From IMG/VR virus record IMGVR_UViG_3300030118_001776, positions 1-40,141 of that record: 40,141 nt of DNA. The stretch is one strand, 5' to 3'. Within the stretch, counting starts at the first letter, position 1; each line of letters opens with the position of its first letter. The position numbers and the translations under genes were made by a program. Below, in pieces: positions 30,682 to 40,141 of this stretch. A model generated the notes under the pieces. That model worked only from the letters and a program-made list of their open reading frames with translations, was not told the origin of the DNA and made no database searches. The DNA comes from a virus.

Positions 30682-33600
30682 GCTTCTCCCTGCTGCGTAG
30701 GCAAATAAGCGCCATATTCAACCATTGTATCATAATCATACTCTAGATCCTCTAAGAACTGTGTCCTCTCTTGGAATAATGGTAATAGTAAGTTTTGTGC
30801 AATAACATAGAAATCATCATTAGATACTGCTATTTGTCCAATAAAATCTCTAAGTTGTTGTCTCTCAACTAACATTGTACGTGATGTACGCCAACCGTTA
30901 GATGACAAACCTTTACCTAATGATTTCTTTTCTAGTATTGCTATATAATCTAATACTTGTGCAACAGCTTTACCTGTTTCTGTTTTACGTAACTTAGGAC
31001 TATTTTCCCAGTTTTTTAACTCTTCGTATTGTGCGTCTAATGTACCACGCTGTGGTAAACCAGGTATCGATGTATCAAATCCTGGATATTTAGTTGCAGC
31101 TATATTTCTTTTAAGTGCTAATAATCTTGATCTTTGTTTTGCCTGGTATGGATCTGTAATGTCAAACTGTGCTAAAGAAGCTACTCTCTCTTCTTCCATA
31201 AAAAATTCACCTAATCTTTGATTACGTGTAGCTAACCATTCTTCTGGTGTTAAAGGTTCTCTTTGCTCATTGTATATAGTTCTTGTATATGCTTCGTAGT
31301 CAAAAGGACCACCACCGCCATTTGGTACTGCATAGAATGCTGTAAGTTTATATTCTTCAAATAACTCTGGATTCTCTTTTTCAAACTGTACACCACGTTC
31401 ATCTACAGGTCTAGGTTCTACAACTATAGATTTAGGTGTAGCAATATCTAACGGATTAAAACCAAACTCATCTATAAAATATTTTGTAGCAGAATAATTA
31501 TCACCAGGTGCAAATAATAAATTACCTGTGACTGGATCTTTAGGTGGTGTTTCTATAAGTTCTCTATATCTATCTGCAAGTATTTGCATAGAATATACGT
31601 TGCCTGCATTCTTAGGATCACCTATATCAAATCTAGGATTTAATCCTGTAGGACCTACAAACTGTGAAAACATCTTTATTAATGTAAGATTTCTACCTAC
31701 AGTTCTAGATCTCTCTAATAATCTTTGTTGTGCTTCTGGTGTCATATCATCTTCACCATTTGCTTTTAGTATTCTATATACATCAATAGTTGTATTAGCT
31801 GCAATACGTGACAACTCACCTGGAGGTGCGTCTTCGTTAAACATAAAAGCAGCACGTACACCGTTCTTTAACCATGCCGGTACACCTGCTTCTTGTATCA
31901 AGTCACCTGGTGTTTTGACTGTAGGTAAACCATAAGGAAATAAAAACTTTTGTGTTTCTGTAAATTTAGGTGTACCTTCTAAAAAGAATGCTGCAGGTAT
32001 AGCAGCTGTAGGACCGATACCTGGTACAACTTCTAATGCAATGTTAAGAGAACCTGCATAACCTGGTAATCTAACGCCTACATTTCTATCTTGACCAAAT
32101 ATAGCGTCAGATACTAAATCATCTACTAATGGATAATAAAATATTTCTTCGCCTGTAACTTCGTCTTCTGATAAAAACCCTTCTCCTTCTACAGGACTAA
32201 ATGGATTTTTGTCACGTGCAGCTTGTACAGTTACTTGACCTCTTCTTACAATCTCTGGATTCTCTTTTAGTAACTTAGCCCATGTAGATAATATTTCTAC
32301 GTATGCTTCACCAAATGGGAATATACCTCTAAGGTTGTAGGTAATCTTACTACGCTTACTTAGATCGTATAACAAACCTTGTAGTTCTTCTAGTGCTATA
32401 GCTTTTGCAAAGTTATCTACATATTCTGCGTCTACAATGTTATTGTCAAATCCTGCTACTGCATTTAGATCGTCTATAGCAGTGTTAAAACTTGTAAGAC
32501 CATCGTTTAATTCATCTATTAATGCTTCTTTTTGTGCTAATAATGCGTCAACATCTATATCATCTGCGCCTATATTTATTTGATCATCTATATCATCAAT
32601 AAGTTTTTGTTGTTTTCTTTTGTATATAGAAACATCTCGTTGCATTTTTTGTATCATATTTGTATTGTCTACAAACTCTCTACCTGCTTTTAGATCAGCT
32701 TGATTTAGTTCTAGGACTCTTCTCTCAAACATATCTAGATTTATTTCTGTATCAGCTTTACGCAACTTAACAGAAGGTAAACCAATATCTGCTTTTATAC
32801 TTGCTAATAAATTTTCGTTAGGTATGTTTGAGTTTCTTGCACCACTAACTTTTATATTCTTGCCACCTTTTCTGTATGACTTACCTTCTAACAATACTGT
32901 GCGCATTGCAGGTGTCATTCTTGGTAACAAGTCATATACAGCACGCCAGTATGCTTGTCTAAATACTGGTGACCTAGAAGCGTTATCTGTTCTTTGTCCC
33001 ATAATCTCGTCAAACATTTTATTAACAAATCTCTCTATCCATTTTGTATCATCTAATACTGTGCCATCTAATGGTGCAGTCACATACTGTGGTAAATCTT
33101 CTATGTAATTATTAAGTATTGTGTCATAGTATGAATTTGCTGCTTTTCTCATACTCTTGTCATCTAGTGTTGTAAAACCTTTACCAAATATTTTAAATAA
33201 GTCATCTAGATCTTCTATACCATCAAGTCCTTGACCTTCTTTTATAAGATACATAGTCTTACCTGCATGTTCTACAGAACCTGCTGCGTTCTTAATTTGT
33301 GCAGGTGTAAGCAATGCAGCGTCTGTCCATACACCTTCTGTTGCTTCTGTAGCAATATGTTTTAGCTTACCTGTTGTAATCATGGCATATAGATCTTCAT
33401 TACGTGGTTTATCTATACGTAATGGAAATGGATTTTTACCAAAATCTATATCTTCAAACTCTAATTTATTCATAACATCTTCTAGAACTGTTATATCTTC
33501 GTCAAATGCACCACCTGCAGCTTGATGTAATCTTGCTTCTATAGATTTTGCATAAGCATATCTACCACCTGCTGTAGACATAACATCTTCATATCTTGTA

Positions 33601-36179
33601 CCACCTTTTGCATATTCTTCTATAACACGTTTAGCTTTAGGTGATTTACCTTGTACCCATTCTTTTAGTGCGTTTTGTCTAGCTTTAGGATTAGATTTAT
33701 TTTTGAATAACAAATCAAACAAATCATCTTGATATAGTTTTGCAACTTCATTTGTCCAACTTCTTACAAACTTATTACCAGTAGCTCTATCACCTGTAGT
33801 CATACCACGTATAGCGTCTAGTTTGTCTAATACGTCATAATCGTGTGGTCCTGCTTTTTTACGTCTACCTTGTTGTTTTCTTTGATTACGTGCAGCACCG
33901 CCAAATAACTCATCGTTATTATTAGCACCACGCATACGTGATGATCCTTGCTTCCACTCTAAACTCTCACCTAATGGATCACCTAACAAATCTTTAAACT
34001 CTACATTCTTTTGTGTCCATCGTTTTGCTTGTGCAGCTTCTTTACCTGCACCTGTAGCTTTTGCTAAACCTAAAGATAATATTGATAATGGTCTAGAAAA
34101 TATGTTGTCATAACCTCTAGTAAACATACGTAGCTGTTCTTCACCTACAACACGTAATAACCATGCACCACGTAACAAAACAGCAGGTTTCCAGAACTCT
34201 GTGTAATACCAGTCAACTGTTCTACCAGTTATACCTTTTTGCATTTTTTTAGGATATTTAGCTAAAAAGTTATCAAATGCTTTTGTACCACCCATTTTAG
34301 ATCTAAGTATTGACATGCTATTCATAGCTTTTGCAAGCTGACCTGCGTCTGGCATAGGTATAGTTCTGTTAATAAACTCTGTAGTAAGGTGTGCGTCAGG
34401 CATTGCCTTCATCTTGCCTTCTACTGTTATAGGATTCATCTTCATACCTGGTTGTCTAACATTGTCACCTGTATAACCATCTATAAAATATTTACGCATA
34501 TCGTCGATTGTTTCTTCAAAAATACGTGTAAATGTTTTAGCGTCCTGTACAGATACTTGTCCGTTTTCTACTAAATCTCTACCTGTTTCTTCTAACATGT
34601 TTACAGCTACTCTAAACAAACCTGCTTGGTCTCTGTTTTTAAGATTCATAGTATCTTTTAATATTGAGTCTTTTGTGTTTCTATTTAGATCTGTTTGATC
34701 TAACCATTTTTTTATTTGGTCAAATGATTGTTCTATGTTTTCGCTATCTAAATAACGTAAAGGTAAGTCTTTTGTATAGGTTGCCATAATACGTGCAGAC
34801 CTAGAATTACTATCCATAAGTGCCAACTTAAATACTTTTTTAGCACCAAACAATGTCCCGGTACCTGTAGGTACGTTTGTACCTGCTATAGCTTCTGCTG
34901 TGCCACCTAAAAACCTACCTATAGCACCTACTGTAGGTCTTACATTGCCAAATGGCATATCTCTAAAACCTATAGCTTTATCTAGTAAATTAGCCATATC
35001 TATTATTTTTTCGTCTGCAGTTTTTGTAAAGTCTTGTGATACCTTCATAAACTCTTTTACAACGCCAGGATCTTTTATACCTGTAATATCCATAAATTTA
35101 GATTCTGACTCTATCTTTGATAAATACTTAACAAGTTTCATACCACCTGGATCTTTGTTTAGATAATCTGTTACAGACTTAGGTGTAACAAAAGATAGTC
35201 CCCAACCTCTGTTTATCATACCTATTTCAGCTAGCTGTGCTTTGGTCATTTTTTCTGGATCTTTAAATCCCAGTTGTTTTATAAGATTATTACTAGGTCT
35301 TAGTATTTTTCTACTTTTTGCTGCTGCTGCAGCACCTAATGTAAGGTAGTTAGCAGGATCTAAAAACAATGCTTTACCTGCGTCTAGTACACCTGATATA
35401 GCGTTAAATGCGGTTGTACCAGGTTCTGACACACCTAATGCAACAGTTCTACCTAATGAAATAGGTGTTTGTACAGTTTCTCCTGTACCTAATGTTGTAG
35501 AAATATTAAACAAACCACTGTCTTCTTGCATATTTCTATCTATTTCTGTAATAGCAGAACCTAATTGATTTTGTATTATGCTTTGCGCACGTTCTTGGTC
35601 AAAACCAGATTGTATAAGATATTTGTATTCGTCAAACATTTTACTGTTAGGATTGTCTGGATCAAACACTTCTGACTGTGGTAACAATCCATCACCTAAA
35701 TTTACTTCTTTACCTTGTGCTAAGTTCTTAAATACTTGTTTTACTGTAGATTTACCAGATTGTCTGTATGCGTCTGCAAATGACAAGTTTTCTGCATTGT
35801 CACCTATTGTTGCTGCAATCATAGAGTTTATAGGTCTATCTACTGTTGTTCTGTATAAATCTTCTAATGCAAGCAAACCAAACCTTACAGCACCTTTTAG
35901 TGGATCAAATATCTTCTCTACAGTGTTTTTTTTGTTATGTTCTACGATTCTTTGTGACAATGTATTTAATACTTCTGCTTCTGGTTTTACCTGCAGCATT
36001 GTCAATGATGTAATAACATCTGGTGAAAAGTTAGGATATAACTGTGCTATTGCTGTAGCACGTTCTGCGTCAGCTTTATTTACAGAAGACTGCGCTCTTG
36101 TCCATTGTGTTTTTCTTTGTCGTAGCTCTTTGTATAAGTCTTGTTCTGACTTAGGATTGTCAAAATGATATACGCCCAT
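30678..36179 (-). CDS. Giant virion protein, 1833 aa
   Basis: The largest gene in the window, 14% of its length. It is helical with few cysteines. Hydrophobic stretches lie near 105-140 and 250-295; a basic patch (AARNQRKQQGRRKKAG) is near 765, a coiled coil (QKMQRDVSIYKRKQQKLIDD) near 1180, and FPFGEAYVEILSTWAKLL near 1295, a motif of large phage polyvalent/internal proteins. The size matches T7 gp16-like or N4-type ejected proteins, which form a channel across the envelope. It lies between portal-adjacent genes and the 566-residue gene. No polymerase or protease signature seen. Confidence 0.6.
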   Translation of the reverse strand: MGVYHFDNPKSEQDLYKELRQRKTQWTRAQSSVNKADAERATAIAQLYPNFSPDVITSLTMLQVKPEAEVLNTLSQRIVEHNKKNTVEKIFDPLKGAVRFGLLALEDLYRTTVDRPINSMIAATIGDNAENLSFADAYRQSGKSTVKQVFKNLAQGKEVNLGDGLLPQSEVFDPDNPNSKMFDEYKYLIQSGFDQERAQSIIQNQLGSAITEIDRNMQEDSGLFNISTTLGTGETVQTPISLGRTVALGVSEPGTTAFNAISGVLDAGKALFLDPANYLTLGAAAAAKSRKILRPSNNLIKQLGFKDPEKMTKAQLAEIGMINRGWGLSFVTPKSVTDYLNKDPGGMKLVKYLSKIESESKFMDITGIKDPGVVKEFMKVSQDFTKTADEKIIDMANLLDKAIGFRDMPFGNVRPTVGAIGRFLGGTAEAIAGTNVPTGTGTLFGAKKVFKLALMDSNSRSARIMATYTKDLPLRYLDSENIEQSFDQIKKWLDQTDLNRNTKDSILKDTMNLKNRDQAGLFRVAVNMLEETGRDLVENGQVSVQDAKTFTRIFEETIDDMRKYFIDGYTGDNVRQPGMKMNPITVEGKMKAMPDAHLTTEFINRTIPMPDAGQLAKAMNSMSILRSKMGGTKAFDNFLAKYPKKMQKGITGRTVDWYYTEFWKPAVLLRGAWLLRVVGEEQLRMFTRGYDNIFSRPLSILSLGLAKATGAGKEAAQAKRWTQKNVEFKDLLGDPLGESLEWKQGSSRMRGANNNDELFGGAARNQRKQQGRRKKAGPHDYDVLDKLDAIRGMTTGDRATGNKFVRSWTNEVAKLYQDDLFDLLFKNKSNPKARQNALKEWVQGKSPKAKRVIEEYAKGGTRYEDVMSTAGGRYAYAKSIEARLHQAAGGAFDEDITVLEDVMNKLEFEDIDFGKNPFPLRIDKPRNEDLYAMITTGKLKHIATEATEGVWTDAALLTPAQIKNAAGSVEHAGKTMYLIKEGQGLDGIEDLDDLFKIFGKGFTTLDDKSMRKAANSYYDTILNNYIEDLPQYVTAPLDGTVLDDTKWIERFVNKMFDEIMGQRTDNASRSPVFRQAYWRAVYDLLPRMTPAMRTVLLEGKSYRKGGKNIKVSGARNSNIPNENLLASIKADIGLPSVKLRKADTEINLDMFERRVLELNQADLKAGREFVDNTNMIQKMQRDVSIYKRKQQKLIDDIDDQINIGADDIDVDALLAQKEALIDELNDGLTSFNTAIDDLNAVAGFDNNIVDAEYVDNFAKAIALEELQGLLYDLSKRSKITYNLRGIFPFGEAYVEILSTWAKLLKENPEIVRRGQVTVQAARDKNPFSPVEGEGFLSEDEVTGEEIFYYPLVDDLVSDAIFGQDRNVGVRLPGYAGSLNIALEVVPGIGPTAAIPAAFFLEGTPKFTETQKFLFPYGLPTVKTPGDLIQEAGVPAWLKNGVRAAFMFNEDAPPGELSRIAANTTIDVYRILKANGEDDMTPEAQQRLLERSRTVGRNLTLIKMFSQFVGPTGLNPRFDIGDPKNAGNVYSMQILADRYRELIETPPKDPVTGNLLFAPGDNYSATKYFIDEFGFNPLDIATPKSIVVEPRPVDERGVQFEKENPELFEEYKLTAFYAVPNGGGGPFDYEAYTRTIYNEQREPLTPEEWLATRNQRLGEFFMEEERVASLAQFDITDPYQAKQRSRLLALKRNIAATKYPGFDTSIPGLPQRGTLDAQYEELKNWENSPKLRKTETGKAVAQVLDYIAILEKKSLGKGLSSNGWRTSRTMLVERQQLRDFIGQIAVSNDDFYVIAQNLLLPLFQERTQFLEDLEYDYDTMVEYGAYLPTQQGEA

Positions 36180-36180
36180 T

Positions 36181-36645
36181 TTATCCGAATTGTTGTGGTG
36201 TTCTGTTTATCTTCTGTTCTGCAAATTGTAATAAACTAATTAACTCTTGTGATGGATTAATTTTTGCCATTGCTCTAATAAGCATTACATCATCAGGTTC
36301 TAATAACGCTGATGATTCTTGTGCCATTGTTGATGGTGTATCTGCAGGTAATTCATCACCTGCTGCAAATATTTCTGCGGCACCTGCAGGCAATGTTGTT
36401 ATTTCTGTTGATACTTCTTCTGGTGGTGCAGCAACAGTTGCAGGTGGTAATGTTACATTACCTTGTCTTACTTGATTTACTAGATCTGTTTCTTCACCTG
36501 CAGACTCTGTAATCATACCTCTAACATCTTCTATTGTTGGTGCTGCGCCATCTGTTCTACGTGATAATTTACCTGGTCCGCTTGTAGGCGCAGGTCTCTT
36601 TACGCCACCTCTTCTACCTCTAGCTCTACTAGAATCCGTACTCAT
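36181..36645 (-). CDS. Small virion-operon protein, 154 aa
   Basis: The ATG at 36645 is chosen because GGAGG lies seven bases upstream; a TTG would add one codon. Basic, Gly/Arg/Pro-rich N-terminus (RARGRRGGVKRPAPTSGPG), a disordered Ala/Pro/Thr-rich middle, and a C-terminal helix pair (DDVMLIRAMAKINPSQELISL). A disordered linker with a folded end suggests a portal-associated or head-assembly factor. Not recognised. Confidence 0.6.
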   Translation of the reverse strand: MSTDSSRARGRRGGVKRPAPTSGPGKLSRRTDGAAPTIEDVRGMITESAGEETDLVNQVRQGNVTLPPATVAAPPEEVSTEITTLPAGAAEIFAAGDELPADTPSTMAQESSALLEPDDVMLIRAMAKINPSQELISLLQFAEQKINRTPQQFG

Positions 36646-36865
36646 CAAAATCCTCCTCTATTGGTTGTCCAAAAAAAATAAGTAAACCGTTTGGTATGTA
36701 TTGCACAACCATACCTGTAGGCATAGGTGCTACTGTAGGTTCTCCTATTTCGTTTTCATAATCTAATATTTCTTCTGAAGCACGTTGCCATACATCGATA
36801 AGAGAGTTTTCGCATATATCTGCAAACTGCATATTCATTATTTCTCTATCGTATGGATTAGGCAT
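36629..36865 (-). CDS. Small protein after portal, 78 aa
   Basis: Starts MPNPYDREIMNMQFADICEN at the ATG at 36865, with AGGAGG eight bases upstream; a GTG would overlap that ribosome site. The C-terminal half is acidic and hydrophobic (MVVQYIPNGLLIFFGQPIEEDF). It overlaps the portal gene end and the next gene start. Unrecognised. Confidence 0.6.
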   Translation of the reverse strand: MPNPYDREIMNMQFADICENSLIDVWQRASEEILDYENEIGEPTVAPMPTGMVVQYIPNGLLIFFGQPIEEDFDEYGF

Positions 36866-38603
36866 TTTGCGCACCTCCTAATAATAATGATCGTATATCT
36901 GGTGCAGCGCCTGGTGGTGCAACTGCTTGTTGTGGTTGATCACCTATAAGTGCAGCTTCTGCTTCAGGTACTTCTGGATCTTCTGCTGTATAAAATTTAT
37001 CTAGTATAGATTGCATAGAGTTAGGATTTTTATATATCTGTACTAATGCCATCGTAGCTTTTGGATCACCTTGACTTGCTTGTACTTTTAGTGTCTCAAA
37101 CAATGTACGTTCTGCTTCGTCTTTTAAGATTCTGTCGTTTATCTTTTGTACATTGTCTAGTCCGTCCATGTTTTCTTGCAATGTCTCTTTGTCAATAATA
37201 CCTGCTTGTAATAACTGTAAACCAGATACTATCTTTGTAGGTTCATCAAAACCTGCCATGACACCATAAACACGTCTTGTCTTGTACATACCTTGTATAT
37301 CTGTGCTAGGTGTATATTGTTCTGCAAAAGCAGTCCCCTTCATAAATCCTGCTAATGGTTTTTTAGTTGTACCGTTAAGTGCTTCGTCCATTTCTAAACG
37401 TTTATAATCTAGCTCTTCCATAGCTTTTTTTAGTGATAGCTGATATTCTTTTACGTTTAGATCAACTGAAGATAATAGTTCTTGTAGTCCTCTACCAGTT
37501 ACAAAACTGTTAGGTGATATAGCGTCATCACTAACTGGATAACTAGAACCAACTCTTAACTGTCGTTCTATTCTGTCTATTTGTGTAAATAGCTGATATG
37601 GAATATTGTTTGGTGGTTTAGCTATTTGTGAACCAGGTGTAAGGTAATTGACTGCAAATCTACCGCGCTTGTAGTTCCCACTCTCTAATTCACCAATAAT
37701 ATTCGTCTCTGTAAATACACTGTCTTCCATAGCAATTATTGACAAAACATTTATTTTTGCCATAGCTGCCATCAAACCTAGTACATGGTCATACTGACCT
37801 GACAATCTGTCAAAACTAAATCTTTTAGATATAACAAATCTTGGTCCCGACTTTAATGGATTAGGTGTAAAATCTAATATTTGTTTTGTTTCTGGTAAGA
37901 ATACGTATGTACCTTCTTCGTCATAAAACTCTACAAGTTCTGTACCATCTGCTAAGTGGTTCCCCCAACTTCTTTGGTAACCGTCATGGTATTTAAATTT
38001 ACTATAACCAGATGGGAATTGACTTGACTCATCTACTGCAATCTTTGCTGCAGGATACATTTGTTTTATAACAGCGTTAGGTACTAGACGTATAAGTGCT
38101 AATTCTTTTGGATCTTGGTCTGGACCGTAATATCCTGGAAAACAATCATAAGGATCGCGGAGTTCTGCGTGTGGATATAACACACCATCAGGTCCCATTT
38201 TTTGTCTAATGATCCATACACAAAAACCATAACCAGGTAACCATCTAGCTGCCTGTGGCATTTGTTGATCCATTTTAGAATGACCATCTAATGCAGTAAC
38301 AATACGTTCTAGTTTTTCTGATTTGTTTTTTGCTCTGTCACTATCTGCGTATGCGTCTACTTTTATATCTGGCATACGTCCTAGTTTTTGTGCAAGGTGT
38401 TCTAGACCGGAGTTTATAAGATTAGGTATAGGTAAGTCAGTGTCATAGTTTTTTGCACCGTCACCTAGTAATGCGCCTATACCGTTAGCACCACCGTTCA
38501 TAATAGAACGGACTCTATCTCTATATTCGTAATGTCCACTCTGTTCGTGCATGCCACGAAGGTCGTCTGTCTTAATTAATAATTCGTCAGCGGTATATAC
38601 CAT
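36858..38603 (-). CDS. Portal protein, 581 aa
   Basis: Has the helical wing and long crown helices of phage portals: EYRDRVRSIMNGGANGIGALLG, a stem region (NLINSGLEHLAQKLGRMPDIKV), YPHAELRDPYDCFPGYYGP, a FDRLSGQYDHVLGLMAAMAKIN helix and, near 380-420, GSSYPVSDDAISPNSFVTGRGLQELL with a following coiled helix. It forms the dodecameric ring for DNA entry and tail attachment. ATG at 38603 overlaps the terminase stop (TAATG); a TTG two codons earlier is less likely. Confidence 0.8.
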   Translation of the reverse strand: MVYTADELLIKTDDLRGMHEQSGHYEYRDRVRSIMNGGANGIGALLGDGAKNYDTDLPIPNLINSGLEHLAQKLGRMPDIKVDAYADSDRAKNKSEKLERIVTALDGHSKMDQQMPQAARWLPGYGFCVWIIRQKMGPDGVLYPHAELRDPYDCFPGYYGPDQDPKELALIRLVPNAVIKQMYPAAKIAVDESSQFPSGYSKFKYHDGYQRSWGNHLADGTELVEFYDEEGTYVFLPETKQILDFTPNPLKSGPRFVISKRFSFDRLSGQYDHVLGLMAAMAKINVLSIIAMEDSVFTETNIIGELESGNYKRGRFAVNYLTPGSQIAKPPNNIPYQLFTQIDRIERQLRVGSSYPVSDDAISPNSFVTGRGLQELLSSVDLNVKEYQLSLKKAMEELDYKRLEMDEALNGTTKKPLAGFMKGTAFAEQYTPSTDIQGMYKTRRVYGVMAGFDEPTKIVSGLQLLQAGIIDKETLQENMDGLDNVQKINDRILKDEAERTLFETLKVQASQGDPKATMALVQIYKNPNSMQSILDKFYTAEDPEVPEAEAALIGDQPQQAVAPPGAAPDIRSLLLGGAQNA

Positions 38604-40141
38604 TACCAAAAAACCTCATTGTAATCACTTGTTTTATAATAACTATAACTAGGAGTATAGTCGCTATCTGCTTCTGCTAACATCATTTTTACACTTGTAC
38701 GTATACGTTTCATAGGGAACCAACTAGCCATAACTAAGTCAGTTTTTGTTTTTACATTACGTGAATTAGAAGCACCTGCTTGTGAAAAATATAAAAGTTG
38801 TTGTCTAAATATATTTACTTTACGTTTTGTTGCAGCGTCTCCCCATGCTAGATTTACTTTTTGATTTTCATACATACCTACCATACTTGTAACACCAAAC
38901 GTAGGATCCCATTTGTTTTTGTATGTCTGGTGTCCTTCTATTCTTACACCGTTTGCTGCTGCCCAGTTACGTATCTCTCTATCTTGACCTATAGCTTTTT
39001 GGAAACCGTTTTCTTCTATAATCCAATGTGATAACCAATACTTGTCATACCATTCCTTCATCAAGTCATGTGCTTTTTTGATACCACCACCTTGATCATT
39101 TTTTATATCTACTAACCATATCTGTTGTGTTTGTAGATTATATGCCCACAATACTGCTGCCTGGTATCCTGTACTTGCCGGATCGAGTCCTGCTATCAAT
39201 GCAGTATGTGGCGGTATGTCACCTAGTTTTCTTGACGGATCTAAACAACTATCTACTGCTTCTGCTGTAAACAAACTCATGCCATCAGGTATAGCTTTGT
39301 TTAGATATACCATCTCAAATATGTTTCTACCACCTGTTGTCTCTGCTGCAGATAATTGTTCTAATAACCATTTATGACTTCTTTTTTCTGCCCATAACAT
39401 GTGTTTTGATTGGTCTATAGTTTCGTCTTCTAGTGGTACTTCTAGGTCATGCGCTCTATCTATGATAGATTCCCATGCTCTGTTATCTAAGAGGTGATGG
39501 TATAAATCGTCGGGGTGTTGCCGTGATCCGATAACGACCATACCTGTATGTTCTTCTTTTCTTGACTGTAGCGTTGTGGTCCACCAGTTTCTTGTGTTTT
39601 CTCTAGCACTAGGTTGCACAGTTGTGCCATGATCTTCGATGTCGTCTGCAATAATAAGGTCCGCGTCTCTGGAGAGAATTTTACCTCCTTTTCCAATAGC
39701 AACAAGAGTTGGTGACTTGATACCAGAGACTGTTCTAGTTGCAACAGTAAATTGACTGGACGACCAACTTTTTCCGCTTCTATTAGCAGGTCTAAATCCG
39801 TCCCAGTCTCCGTAATCTTGTATGAGTCCTTCATTATTCTCCAGGTGATCTAACACTGCGCCAACACTGTTCTTTGCTATATCCTCGTTACCACCGCACC
39901 ACATGATACGTATGTTCGGATTCTTTGCAATCATATAGACACAAAAGTGTGTTAACAAGTCTGTCTTACCATGTCTAGGTGGTGACAGTATCATCAACCT
40001 TTTACCGTGTTGTATACTATCTAAGATAGCACTAATCCACCTTCTTTGGAAGTCTGGTGTCTCATAATTTTTACCTTGTTCTGTTAAAAAATAATCATCT
40101 CTAAATTTTACGAAATCGTCGACATCGGCTTCCTGTATCTC
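38603..40141 (-). CDS. Terminase large subunit, 5' end missing
   Basis: Frame is open to the right edge; the visible part begins at EIQEADVDDFVKFRDDYFLT and covers 512 codons. The ATPase has Walker A SPPRHGKT and Walker B DLIIADDIED; MVVIGSRQHPDDL is the coupling motif after it. The C-terminal RNase-H-like nuclease starts at ALIAGLDPASTGYQAAV (catalytic Asp), with HWIIEENGF as the second acidic site. It pumps genome DNA through the portal and cuts the concatemer. An internal TTG/ATG near 39994 cannot be the true start because it would remove conserved N-terminal sequence. Confidence 0.9.
   Translation of the reverse strand, partial: EIQEADVDDFVKFRDDYFLTEQGKNYETPDFQRRWISAILDSIQHGKRLMILSPPRHGKTDLLTHFCVYMIAKNPNIRIMWCGGNEDIAKNSVGAVLDHLENNEGLIQDYGDWDGFRPANRSGKSWSSSQFTVATRTVSGIKSPTLVAIGKGGKILSRDADLIIADDIEDHGTTVQPSARENTRNWWTTTLQSRKEEHTGMVVIGSRQHPDDLYHHLLDNRAWESIIDRAHDLEVPLEDETIDQSKHMLWAEKRSHKWLLEQLSAAETTGGRNIFEMVYLNKAIPDGMSLFTAEAVDSCLDPSRKLGDIPPHTALIAGLDPASTGYQAAVLWAYNLQTQQIWLVDIKNDQGGGIKKAHDLMKEWYDKYWLSHWIIEENGFQKAIGQDREIRNWAAANGVRIEGHQTYKNKWDPTFGVTSMVGMYENQKVNLAWGDAATKRKVNIFRQQLLYFSQAGASNSRNVKTKTDLVMASWFPMKRIRTSVKMMLAEADSDYTPSYSYYKTSDYNEVFW

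Noticed and set aside
35578-36168. Plus-strand frame of 196 codons
   Set aside because: It lies fully inside the giant virion gene, has no ribosome site or neighbours on that strand, and its composition is that of an antisense shadow.
1-40141. tRNA genes, CRISPR arrays, insertion sequences or an integrase
   Set aside because: No cloverleaf with the conserved TTC and acceptor pattern, no regular direct repeats with spacers and no transposase or integrase motifs were seen on either strand.

Overview
This 40 kb window is most of a low-G+C, tightly packed tailed-phage genome. Every gene I can support lies on the minus strand, so transcription runs from the right edge to the left. Genes abut or overlap by ATGA, TAATG or GTGA junctions, and many begin at GTG or TTG. 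The window opens on its right inside the large terminase gene (5' end missing). I see no tape measure, sheath or tail-tube gene but do see adaptor-like and nozzle-like proteins and very large virion proteins, so I infer a short-tailed (podovirus-like) phage. Thr-rich linkers in exported proteins and the low G+C suggest a marine low-G+C actinobacterial host of the Candidatus Actinomarina type; that host is an inference.

Right to left, the virion module is terminase (38603-40141), portal (36858-38603), two small proteins, a giant 1833-residue virion protein (30678-36179), four further probable internal virion proteins with a T4-type lysozyme among them (23867-30681), a short membrane protein, then scaffold, major capsid protein and a small head protein (21561-23513). 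The adaptor-like and beta-propeller-like tail proteins follow (18634-21551), then a fiber block (13241-18634) with two fibers sharing an N-terminal domain, a lectin-like protein and three consecutive small proteins that look like copies of one fold.

The middle (6965-13219) holds small membrane proteins, a 713-residue exported acidic surface-type protein, a run of tiny very basic proteins, a zinc-ribbon sequence placed in frame behind a TAG stop, a DUF5675-like lysis candidate, an r1t-type holin and a metallophosphoesterase. A roughly 210-base gap with four successive inverted repeats (7004-7174) separates this from the left module. The left module (157-6964) contains DNA-metabolism genes (ssDNA-annealing protein, PD-(D/E)XK nuclease, a possible sliding-clamp relative), a winged-helix protein, a SET-domain protein and many small unknowns, ending at a G+C-rich hairpin terminator.

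The most striking signal is not a gene. By eye the 5-mers GATGC/GCATC and GGATG/CATCC do not occur anywhere in the window, although each should occur about 45 times, while GACGC is common. This looks like strong counter-selection of SfaNI-like and FokI-like restriction sites. Other points of interest are the SET-domain protein, the in-frame zinc ribbon behind a stop codon, the structured intergenic region, the exported acidic protein and a lysozyme with two credible starts.
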